DNA of 13,951 nt, taken from the NCBI GenBank assembly GCA_025349905.2, contig MU625020.1, positions 1 to 13,951 of the forward strand, written 5' to 3'. The notes under the pieces are model-generated. The model worked only from the letters and a program-made list of their open reading frames with translations. It was not told where the DNA came from and ran no database searches. The DNA comes from Blastocladiella britannica (lineage: Eukaryota; Blastocladiomycota; Blastocladiomycetes; Blastocladiales; Blastocladiaceae). Numbering within the stretch: position 1 is the stretch's first letter; each line of letters begins with the position of its first letter. This document shows positions 1 to 8,803 of the stretch, in pieces. Both the position numbers and the translations under genes were made by a program.

Positions 1-164
1 GGGCAGTTGGCGTTCATATATATTCGTGCGCCACAAAATTGTGTACTCCATTACTTTTGCGAAAAGTGCCACTCACAACACAGCGTCTCTTTCCACGAAC
101 CAATCAAGGGAAATACGAACCTGCCTGGAGCAGAGCCTTTATACACAGGAAATTTAAAAAAAAA
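1..164 (+). promoter_or_regulatory. 5' flank and leader of the giant coiled-coil gene
   Basis: No gene is supported here. The stretch is moderately AT-rich. It holds a canonical CCAAT box (CCAATCA at 100-106) about 60 bp upstream of the start codon, and a TATA-like TTTATAC at 138-144 about 20 bp upstream. It ends in an A-tract running directly into the ATG at 165. The CCAAT box is in the usual orientation for a CBF/NF-Y (fungal HAP complex) site, but its use is inferred. The TATA-like element may lie too close to the ATG to act unless the leader is very short. Short open frames in this stretch have no protein-like character. Confidence 0.4.
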
Positions 165-169
165 ATGCC
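150..169 (+). promoter_or_regulatory. A-tract start context, gene 1
   Basis: The bases AAATTTAAAAAAAAAATGCC run across the start codon (ATG at 165-167). Exactly the same 20 bases occur across the ATG of the ODAD4 gene at 8784-8803. Nine A residues precede each ATG. This supports the chosen start and suggests a translation-initiation or core-promoter context, although chance or local duplication is possible. Confidence 0.5.
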
Positions 170-3100
170 ACCCCCGGCTGATATTGCCGCATTGCTCGCC
201 GGCGCGTCCTCGGCCGCATCCTCGGGCGACTTGCCGAGCCTACTTGGGGTACTTATATCCACTTACACACGCGTCATTTGTCCATATAATGGAATCTAAC
301 GAGCTGTAAATATAACAGACCCTCGACGCGATCATTCGCGAGTACGAGCGTAAACTAGCGTACGAGCAGGACGTGCGCGCCTCTGCGCAGGCAGCGCTGT
401 CCTCGGCCAATGCCTCTGGCGACAAGCGGGCGCAGCGTGACGCTTCCCGCCAGCTGGATTTCACTGCGCGCCGCGTGGAAACGCTGTCGCTGGAGCTCAA
501 CAAGTTCCTTCGCCGCCATGCCGAAATCAAGGATGCCATGCATCGCCAGCAGATGCAGCGTCAGCAGCAGCACCAGGTGCAGCAGCGCCAACAGCAACAG
601 CAGCAGCAGCAGCAGCAGCAGCAACAGCAGGCCATGTACTCGCTGCCTCCCTCGTCGCTGCCGCGCTCTGGCACCCCCGCTGCCGGCTCTGCACCGCCGT
701 CTGCTCCTCCCACTCTCCCCGCCATGTCGGTTGGCCCGCCTGGACTCGGTATTCTGTCGTACCGGAGCTCACCCCCGCCAGCTCAGGCTCCGACGCAGGC
801 ACGCCGTCCGACCACTCCACCGGTGCTGCCTCTGTCGACATCGCCGCCAACGAACGCGCCCGCGTCTCCCACCGCCATGGCGCCGCCGCGCTCGTTCGCA
901 TCGCTTTCCCGCAGCGGAAAAACTGCCGCTGCCGCTGCCACTCCGCCGCCGCCGCCGCTATCGCCAACCACAACGACCCACACCGCAGGCGGCAGACCGG
1001 CTCTCCGAAAGGGCGCCTCTACCGCTGCCCTCAATGCGAAACCTCTCCCGGCCGCATTTGCCGGCGACGGCACTATGGTCGGCGGGACGTCTGCGCGCAG
1101 CTCGCCCAGCTCGTCGCTCGAACGCGCACGCGCGCCGCCACCGCGGTCCATGCCCCCCGCCGCGCCTCTTGCTGCAGCTGCCACTACGAGCGGTGAAGAC
1201 GTGGACGCCATGAAGTCCCGGATCGCACTTCTCTCGGCTCAAAATCAGGCCCTGGATGCCAAGCTCGCGGTCGCCACCGGCTCCTCGGCCGCGTCCGCTT
1301 CGGTAGCCGCTGCCGCTGCTGCCGCTGCCTCTACTGCCGCTGGCCAGCAGTCGAGCGGAGAAGCGGGAGGGTCGCCGCGCATTGACGGGCTCATGCGCAA
1401 GCTCATGGTGCTGCAACACCAAAAGCAAGAGCTCGAGCACCAGCTGGGCCGCCGCAACTCGGCCAACGGCACGGGACCCTCACCCGCCGGCCGGCGCCGC
1501 AGCTTTGAAATGCAAATGCTCTCCATCTCCACTGCCACGCCGCCGCCCATCGCGCCGGCAACTGCCCTTCCGCCAACCTCGGCGACATCGGGTCAGCGGC
1601 CGTTCTTGCCCATTGCGATCCCCGACCTCGACCTGGGATCGACCATTGGCACCTCGCTCGACATTTTCTCGTCGTACTCGCCGACCGACTCGACGTCGCC
1701 CGCCGCCCGCGCGGCCAAGGCGCCGCCGCAAGCGTCGCTGCCGTCGGTCCCTACTGCTCCCGGCTCGCCGGCATCCTCCAGCCACGGCAACGCTACCGCC
1801 ACCGCCAAAGCGGCGCTGCTCGCGGGCCTGCAAATGATTCCTGCCCCACCGCCCGTGCCCCACGGCGGCGCGTTGGTCGCTGGATCGCCCATTGACGAGT
1901 ACTTGCACGTGCTCGCGCACCCGGCGCTGCGCGAGCTGGCGGCCCAGGTCATGAATCGGCTCGCCCGCGGTAAACTCGGCGTCGACGCGCGCGAGGTGGC
2001 GGCCGCCATCACCGACACGGTGTGGAAGCTCGAGGCCAAGCTCATGGACGCCGAGCACGAGATTGCCGCGTGCATGCAGGTGGTCGTCAAGCTCGCGCGC
2101 ATGCAGGACCTGGCCAAGAACGAAAAGGACGCGTCCAAGCGCGGGTCAGCCATGTTGCAGGACTTTGGTCGCCTGGTTGAGGTGCTCATGGCCCTCCTGT
2201 ACATTGTACGGTTTCTCCCTTTTTTCTTGTTGTGCTGGCCGAAATATTCACCCTATGAATGTATTAGACCAACGGAGAAAAGGAAAAGCTCCGTTTGCCG
2301 CGCGCACCCGCCCGCCGGCCCCGCGACACAGTGATTCTAGAGCTAGTAGACGACGTGCAATCGGAACTCCCCGTGCGCCGGTCCGTATTCCTGACGTCCA
2401 GCTTGCCCGCGGCCGAGGCCATGCAGCGCGTGGCCGAGTACGACGATCTCAAGCGGCGCGATGGACAGCGGGCCGAGGAGCTGACGCGGGTGGTGGCGTC
2501 GCACTCGCGGATCGAAAAGGAGCTGGAGGAGACCGCGCGCGCGGCCGCGGCCCTCAAGGACGACAAGGCGCGGCTCGAGCAGCGCAACTCGGAGTTTGCT
2601 CGCAAAGCCGACGAGGCGCGCACACGCGCTCGCGAAGCCGAGGTGCAGGTCAACGGATTGCAGGCGCGCGTCACTGAGCTCGAGCAGCGCGAGCTGGATC
2701 TGGTTATGCAGCTCAAGCGTCAGGTCCGTATTTCTTCATATTTTCAATGGCATGGCACTCACTCACAAATTTTTTTTTTCACAGGCCGCTCGGTTCGAGG
2801 AGGAGCGCAAGTTGCTGTCCGACAAGATCACCATGTCGTCCTCGTCGACGCAAGTCCTAGCCAACGCCGCATCCCGCGAGCAAACCGCTTCACTCGAGCA
2901 CCTGCTCGATGAGCGCGACACGCAGCTGGGCGAGGTTCGCGCACAGCTGGCCGCCACCCAGATCAAGGTGACCCAGGTGGCCAAGTTTGCCGAGGTGCAA
3001 AAGCACGATTACGAGGACATGCTTGAGCAGGTCCACGCCGAAATGCGCCTCGTAGCTCAGCGTAACGAGGACCTCCTTGTGCGTTCTTTCAATTCTTTTT

Positions 3101-6100
3101 TTACTTTGAATCAAAGGCTCATAAAAATAAAATACATGAAGTCTCAAATCGAGCGCATCCAAGGTGCGAACGAAGTCATTGTCGGCGTCGAGCAGTACCA
3201 AGCGCGCATCACGCAGCTCGAGGGCGAGGCCAAGTCGGTGAGCACCGAGCTGGCCGAGAAGGTGGAGCTCCTGAGCCGGGCTCGCGACGCCGTGACCGAC
3301 TACCAGTCGCGGATCACCGCGCTCACGGCTGACGCCGAGTCGTCCCGCCAAGACCGCGACCAGGCAGTGCAGTCAGCGTCCAACGCCGTGGACATTATCA
3401 AGCGCCGGACCGCCCAGGAGATCGCCAAGACCAAGGATCGTCTGTCCACGTGCGAAAAGCAGCTCGCCGATGCCAAGGCGGCGTCCGAGAGGCTGCAAGC
3501 CCAGGTTGGCGAGCTCGAGGCCGAGCGCGACGACGTCGCCGATACAAAGGCCCAACTGGCCGATGCGCTCGCGGACCTGGCTGCGACGCACGCGCAGGTC
3601 GTGGCGCTCGAGTCGCGGTGCCAGTCGCTTGAGGAGGAGAATGCGTCTCTCGAGGCGCCCGCAGCAGCGGCAGCGGCGCCCTCCATGCAACTCCACAACG
3701 AGCCTGCCGCGGACGGTGGCAACGACGACGATGCCGCCACTGCCCAGCTGCGCGCCGAGCTCAAGGAAGCGCAGACCAACCTCAAGAAAAAGGCGCAGCT
3801 GGTGACGGTGCTCAAGGCCGAGCTCGACAAGTTGCGCGCGCAGCACGCCACGTCGTACAACGACTCTGTCGATGCCACACATCAATCAACGTCGTCGTCG
3901 CCGTCGTCGCCGCGCATGCAGCCGCGGTCCCTCGGGTCAGCGGGATCTTCCCCACCGCAGTACTCGCGGTCCATCATGAGCTCGACCCCACCGCCGTCGC
4001 GCTCGCGCATGTCGTCCATGCCAATCGGCGGTGACTCGACCACCCGCCAGTCCATCATGTTAGCTCGGCAGGAGGCAGCAGGGGCGGCTGGCCGGTTGCG
4101 GAACGTCGGCCCGGTTGCCAATGGTGTGGCTGGCAGTGCACGGATCCGCCAGTCGTCGGTGCCGACGGTGCTGTCGTCGGACCAGCAGGATGGCTTGGTC
4201 TCGTCGCTCACGGACGCGCTGCGCAAAAAGACGGCGCTGGTGGAACAGCTGCAGCGCGACCTTGCAGACGCCACCGCGGCCGCCGCCACTGCAACCGCTA
4301 CCTCTGGGTCTTCCACTGACACGTCGGTTGCCGAGCTCGAGCTGCAGCGCATGCAGCTGATGGCCGACAAGGATGCTCGGGACCACGACCGCCAGGTGCG
4401 CGCGCTCGAGGCCGAGCTGGCGACCCTGCGGCAGACTCTGGACCAGGCGCGCGACGAGATGGGTTCGCTGAACGACGCCAACATTGAGATGGAGCAGCAA
4501 GTGGCCACCGATGCCGCGACGCTCACCGAGTTCTCGCAGACGGTCGCCAAGAAGAAGGCGCTGGTGGAAAAGCTGACCGCCAAGGTGCACGCGCTCGAGC
4601 AAGAGCGCACGGCCCTCGAACAACAGCGTGTCGCGGACCTCGCGGCGCTGGCGGCGCTCGAGGACGAGGTGCGCGCGGCTCAGATGCAAGTGGCGGCGCG
4701 CGACGAGCAGCTCCGGGCCGCACAGGACCAGCTGGCGCGGGTGGCCGGGATCTACCAGGACGAGGCGCAGTCCGAGAAGCAAATGTTTGAGCAGCTGATG
4801 CGCGAGCTCAAGGACGAGCGCAAGGTGATTGCCGCGCACGAGTCGGAGATTGCCGACCTCAAGCGCGCGCTGGCCGACTCGCACGCTGCGCACTCGGCCG
4901 CGGCCGCGACCCTGGCAGCGTTCCCGGCCTCCTCTTCATCGGGCGTGCAGCATGACCGCGCGGCACTGGAATCCGAGCTCGCGGCACAGCAGGCCAAGAT
5001 CCAGTCGCTGGAACGCGATGTGGGGCAGCTGCGCGCTCAGCTGTTTGTTGCCTCGGCCGCCGGGCCCAGCGCGTTTGGTGCCGCGGCCCTCGGGTCGGCG
5101 CTGCGCAAGCCCGTTGCCGCTGCACCAGTGGAGGAGAATGATGCGATCCCGTCGCGCTCGCGGTCCATGTCGGCGCCAAGCACGCAGCTCGGCCAGCAGT
5201 TCTGCTCGCTGCAAGGGTCCACGCGGTCGCTGGGCGTGTCGGTGGAGGGCATGCGCGGCCAGCTGGACGATGCCGAGGCCGCGCTTCTGGCCAGTGGTGC
5301 CGCTGGTTCGCGGGCAATTGGCGACGAGGCCGTCACCGACGACGTGGACATCGAGGAGTTGTTGGACGAAAACCGGTCGCTACGGGTGCAAATGGACCAT
5401 CTCTTGGTCCAGCTGGCCGGCATGGCCGACTACGAGCACTTGCGCTCTGCGCTCGCCAAGCGGCCGACGTCAGCCGACCTGGAACGGCTGCAGACGGCAC
5501 TGGCGGCTACCGCGGACTACGAGCACTTGCGCGCCGAGCTGTCCAACCGCCCGACCGTGCAGGAAATCGAGTACCTGCGGTCCGAGCTGGCGGCACGCGC
5601 TGACTACGAGTACCTGCGCGCTCAGGTCGCGAGGTTGCCCACCCAGCAGCACGTTGATCATTTGAGCACGGAGCTCGCTGCTCGCGCCGACTACGAGTAC
5701 CTGCGGGCCCAGGTGGCCACCCAACCCACCCAGGAGCTCGTTGATCACCTCAGTACGGAGCTGGCGGCACGGGTCGACTACGACTACTTGCGCCAGCAGC
5801 TGGCGGTGCGGCCGACGGTCGCCCAGGTGGACGACTTGCGTAACGCGCTTGCGGGCCAGGCCGACTACGAGTACCTCCGCGGCCAAGTCGCCCAGACGCA
5901 GCTGGACAGCCAAAAGGCGGCTTCGGCGACGGCCCTTGCCGACGGTCTGCAAACACAGCTGGCGGCGGTCGCCGACTACGATTACCTGCGCGCCGAGCTT
6001 TCCAAGCGTCCGACCGGCGCCGACCACGACAAGCTGCGCAACGACCTGGCAGCATCCGCCGATATTGAGTACTTGCGTTCCGAACTCGCCAAACGCCCGA

Positions 6101-8691
6101 CCGTTGCCACACACGACCGCGTGCTCAACGAGCTCGCGAGCAAGGGCGACTACGAGTACCTGCGTTCTGAACTCGCCAAGTGGGTGATGGCTGCACCTGC
6201 GGCTGTTCCCGCCCCCGTGATGACGGCCGAGGAAAAGGTGGTCGTCAAGGACCGCTCCATTTCGTTTGTCGATGTTCCTATGCCCCGTGGTGCTGCTAAC
6301 GACGACAACGATCACGCTGACCACCACGCCCACTTGACCAACGAGATCGAGTCCCTGCGCAACTGCATTGCGGGCATGGCCGACTACGAACACATTCGCC
6401 ACGAGCTGGGACGGTTGCAGCGCTCTCTGCCCACGGCCGCGGCGGTCGAGCTGCTGCGCAACGACCTGGCTGCCCGTGCCGACTACGAGCACATTCGGGC
6501 CGAGCTGGCTCGCCTCCGCGACGCTGTTGGTTCTCATTCGACGACTCCGGTTGGTGGTCCGTGCGCCGAGTGCGAGACGCTACGTGTGCAGCTGGCCGAG
6601 AAGCGTCAGGTTCCCATTGCTGACGCCACGAACGATGCTGCTGTCGACGAGCTGCGGAACGCGCTGGCGGCGCGCGCCGACTACGAGTACCAGGTGTGGC
6701 AGGCGTCGCGCGCGACCGACCTGGCGCACGAGGTGGCGCACTTGCGCACGCACGCTGCGGCCACGGCCGACCACGAGTACCTCCGTCGCGAAGTGGCCCG
6801 GCTCCAAGCCGCTCTGCCCGCGCCCGGACTGGTCGAGTCGCTGCAGACGCAACTTGCCGCTCGCGCCGATTACGAGGTCCAGGTCCGCCAGGCCCAGACC
6901 GCGGCCGAGCTGGCGCACGAGGTGCAGACGCTGCGACGCCATGCGGCTGCTACCGCCGATTACGAGTACCTGCGCCGCCAATTGTCGGCGGCCGCTGTCG
7001 CTCCTGCTGCGGATCGCGCCATCATTCCTGCTAATATGGCACCACAAGGAGGCGAGGAACTGCACGCGCGCCTGGATGCGGCGACACGCGAGGCGCACGC
7101 GCTGCGTGCCGCTGCCGACTCGGCCACCGCCGAAAAGAACGCCCTGTCCAAGCAAGCGCAAGAAGAAGCTGTTGAGCTGCGGAACGTGGCCGTGTCCGCC
7201 AAGTCCGAGCGCGACTTTTTGTCGACGCGGGTGCGCGCTCTGCAGGGACAGCTTCGCCAGGCGCAAGAGGCGGCGGCTGCTTCATCTGCCGCCGCCGCCG
7301 CGGCACTCCAGGTCGCGACCCGGGACTTGCCCACCATCACGGCGGCGCCCATTGGAGGTGGCGATCAGGACGACAAGGTCGCGGCCATCCAGCGCCAGCT
7401 GGACGATGCGTTGACGCGTCTGGCTGGTATGGTGGACTACGACTACCTGCGCGCGCAGCTCGCGACGCGGCCGACGGCGGATGCGCACGACCGCGTGCTC
7501 AACGAGCTGGCAGGCAAGGGCGATTACGACTACTTGCGCGGAAAGGCGGCAGAGCGCAACGCGTCCATGAACGAGCTGGAAGTGCTGCGCGCTCAGGTCG
7601 CATCCACTGCCGACTACGATTACCTGCGCGCCGAGCTCTCCAAGCGCCCGACGGCTGCCGACCACGACCGCGTGCTCAACGACTTGGCCGCGTGTGCCGA
7701 TATCGAGTACTTGCGCTCCGAGCTTTCTGGGCGCCCAACCGCAGCGGCTTACGACCGCGTGCTCAACGGCCTGGCGGCATGTGCCGACATCGACTACTTG
7801 CGCTCCGAGCTTTCTGGGCGCCCAACCGTTGCCGCGCACGACCGCGTGCTCAACGAACTCGCGGGCAAGTCTGACTACGAATACCTGCGCGTCGAACTTA
7901 TCAAGCGTCCGTCGGTGGCCGAGCACGATCGCGCGCTCAACGAGCTTGCGGCGCGCGCCGACGTCGAGTACCTGCGCCGCGAGCTGGCGACCCGCCCAAC
8001 GCCGCTCGACATGGACCGCATGCAGACGGCGCTGGCAATGGCCGCCAACCACGAGCTGCTGCACCGGCGGGTGGTGGAGCTCGAGGCGCAGCAGCACGAC
8101 GTGGAGTCCCTGCGCGCGCGCGCGGCCATCACCGCCGACTACGAGTTCAAGCACGGGCAACTACTTGCGCTTCGGACTGCCGCCAGTGCTCGCTCCAAGG
8201 AGAACCATGACGATATCATGGCCGCCCGGGTCCTGCCGTCGCCGCCCAACTCGTCGTCCATTTCGGAAACCATAGTGGTCGAGGAGGCCGTGGCCACCGC
8301 GGACGTGCAAGCACGGCTAGATGCGGCCGAGCGCGAGCTGGTGGCACTGATGGACGCCAAGCTGTCGCTGCAGCACGCGCTCGAGGCCGCGGCGTCTGCG
8401 ACCCGCCGCCGCGAGAGCAAGCTCGAGGACGATGTGGCGCAGATGCAGCTCAAGTTGTCGAACGCGCAGGTGCAGAACCACGAGCTCATGGGCCGCGTCG
8501 ACGAGCTGCTGGCGGTGGTGAACAAGCTGCAGTCCGAGACTGGGTCCGCCAGGGCCGCGGCCGAGCAGGTCATAGCATTGCAGGAGGTCAATGGGATGCT
8601 GCAAGACCGTATTCGCTCGCTCCAGGACGAGATGGACTCGATCTTGGAAAAGAACATGTCGCTGGTGATGGACCTGGCGCAGTACCAGTAG
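165..8691 (+). CDS. giant coiled-coil protein with HR1-like N-terminus and 29-residue repeat array
   Basis: Five exons: 165-248, 319-2205, 2268-2723, 2785-3078, 3142-8691; TAG at 8689-8691; 2756 aa. All four introns are phase 0. Residues 29-98 resemble an HR1 antiparallel hairpin (Rho-effector type): I-I-R-E-Y-E-R-K-L, a Gly/Asp linker, then R-R-V-E-T-L-S-L-E-L. PolyQ follows at 119-132, then a long Pro/Ala/Ser/Thr-rich, probably disordered stretch. A charged helical segment (about 550-655) precedes heptad-rich coiled coil from about 690 to 1075. Ser-rich linkers (about 1150-1250 and 1540-1620) separate further coils. Residues about 1640-2590 carry 24 copies of a 29-residue helical repeat, and the end (about 2630-2756) is again coiled coil. 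There is no signal peptide, membrane segment or catalytic domain. I do not recognise the family; a scaffold role is inferred. The gene sits 107 bp upstream of ODAD4, which hints at a flagellar or centrosomal role. Exon structure is well supported by frame continuity; function is not. Confidence 0.85.
589..630 (+). repeat. polyglutamine-coding CAG/CAA tract
   Basis: Fourteen consecutive Gln codons (mostly CAG with interspersed CAA) encode residues 119-132 of the giant coiled-coil protein, inside a wider Gln-rich segment from about 547. The tract directly follows the HR1-like hairpin and may prolong its helix. As a triplet repeat it is likely to vary in length between strains. Confidence 0.9.
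3079..3141 (+). other. intron 4 of gene 1: 63 bp, frame-preserving, no stop
   Basis: The donor is GTGCGT and the acceptor is GAAG. The stretch is strikingly AT-rich with a T-run, in contrast to the GC-rich coiled-coil exons on both sides. Its length is a multiple of three and it has no in-frame stop, so a naive reading runs straight through. I call it an intron because it matches the size and composition of the others, and its translation (Phe/Asn/Lys/Ile-rich) does not fit the surrounding heptads. If retained, it would add 21 residues. Confidence 0.75.
6679..6978 (+). repeat. 189-bp two-unit duplication within the array
   Basis: The pair of anchors at 6679/6769 is repeated at 6868/6958 with the same internal spacing (90 bp) and a 189-bp period. 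Both copies carry a variant unit with L-A-H-E-V, followed by L-R and A-A-A-T-A-D. This indicates that a 63-residue double unit was duplicated after it had diverged from the main repeat type. Confidence 0.8.
7699..7872 (+). repeat. two nearly identical adjacent 87-bp units
   Basis: The units starting at 7699 and 7786 are almost identical in DNA through the first half. Both contain the stretch TACTTGCGCTCCGAGCTTTC followed by TGGGCGCCCAACC, then diverge for a few codons and agree again through GACCGCGTGCTCAACG. Such synonymous-site identity points to a recent duplication or gene conversion, compared with the older units upstream. Confidence 0.85.
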
Positions 8692-8798
8692 ATAGATTTT
8701 TTGCGTGAGCAGTGTATAATAAATATTTATTTTCCCAGATTCAAATTAATTGGTAAGTCATCAAGGATCTGCATAGTATTAAAAAATTTAAAAAAAAA
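8692..8798 (+). promoter_or_regulatory. 107-bp intergenic region between gene 1 and ODAD4
   Basis: This AT-rich gap must contain both the 3' end of gene 1 and the promoter of ODAD4. It holds a polyadenylation signal at 8718-8723 and ends in the A-tract that runs into the ODAD4 ATG. I see no convincing RFX X-box or other known ciliary-gene element. Confidence 0.6.
8718..8723 (+). terminator. polyadenylation signal AATAAA of gene 1
   Basis: A canonical AATAAA hexamer lies 27 bp after the stop codon of gene 1, in a TATAATAAATATTT context followed by a T-rich stretch. Its position and composition fit the cleavage and polyadenylation signal of the upstream gene. Confidence 0.65.
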
Positions 8799-8803
8799 AT
8801 GCC
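8784..8803 (+). promoter_or_regulatory. A-tract start context, ODAD4
   Basis: This is the second copy of the 20-base sequence also found across the start of gene 1 (150-169), with nine A residues immediately before the ATG at 8799. The two following exons differ after the first two bases of codon 2, so identity ends at the start of coding sequence. Confidence 0.5.

Larger units (their letters stand above)
5380..8190 (+). repeat. array of 24 copies of an 87-bp / 29-residue coding repeat
   Basis: Anchoring on the GAC of the D-Y-E-Y-L-R motif gives copies at 5428, 5515, 5602, 5689, 5776, 5863, 5974, 6061, 6148, 6382, 6481, 6679, 6769, 6868, 6958, 7435, 7522, 7612, 7699, 7786, 7873, 7960, 8047 and 8137 (the 8047 copy has Asn in place of Asp). 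Thirteen of 23 spacings are exactly 87 bp and the others mostly 90 or 99 bp. Longer gaps (6148-6382, 6481-6679, 6958-7435) hold unrelated or degenerate linkers. The unit reads roughly A-D-Y-E-Y-L-R-A-E-L-A-K-R-P-T, then a variable stretch ending H-D-R-V-L-N-E-L. It is predicted as two short helices with Pro-Thr capping the second, or one long helix of 29 residues per 8 turns. Confidence 0.95.

Noticed and set aside
7..309. Small plus-strand open frames before and across the first start codon
   Set aside because: They lie in AT-rich leader sequence and across intron 1, with no conserved motif. The A-tract context supports 165 as the start.
589..630. CAG/CAA tract as a non-coding microsatellite
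   Set aside because: It is in frame within exon 2 and part of a wider Gln-rich coding segment, so it is annotated as a coding polyQ tract.
527..2204. Several Ala/Arg-rich open frames on both strands over exon 2 of gene 1
   Set aside because: GC-rich low-complexity coding sequence produces stop-free shadows in all frames. Only the frame starting at 319 joins in phase to exons 1 and 3.
5470..6537. Long minus-strand open frame (355 codons) across the repeat array
   Set aside because: It is antisense to repeats with strong GC-ending codon bias. The translation is a mirror of the 87-bp period with no protein-like features of its own.
7282..8160. Second long antisense open frame (292 codons) over the array
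   Set aside because: Same cause: the repeat in a fixed antisense frame lacks stop codons. The plus frame carries clear heptad and repeat structure.
5380..8190. Array as a CRISPR or a mobile element
   Set aside because: Units are directly adjacent and coding, their length variation is almost entirely in multiples of three, and there are no unique spacers, terminal repeats or transposase.
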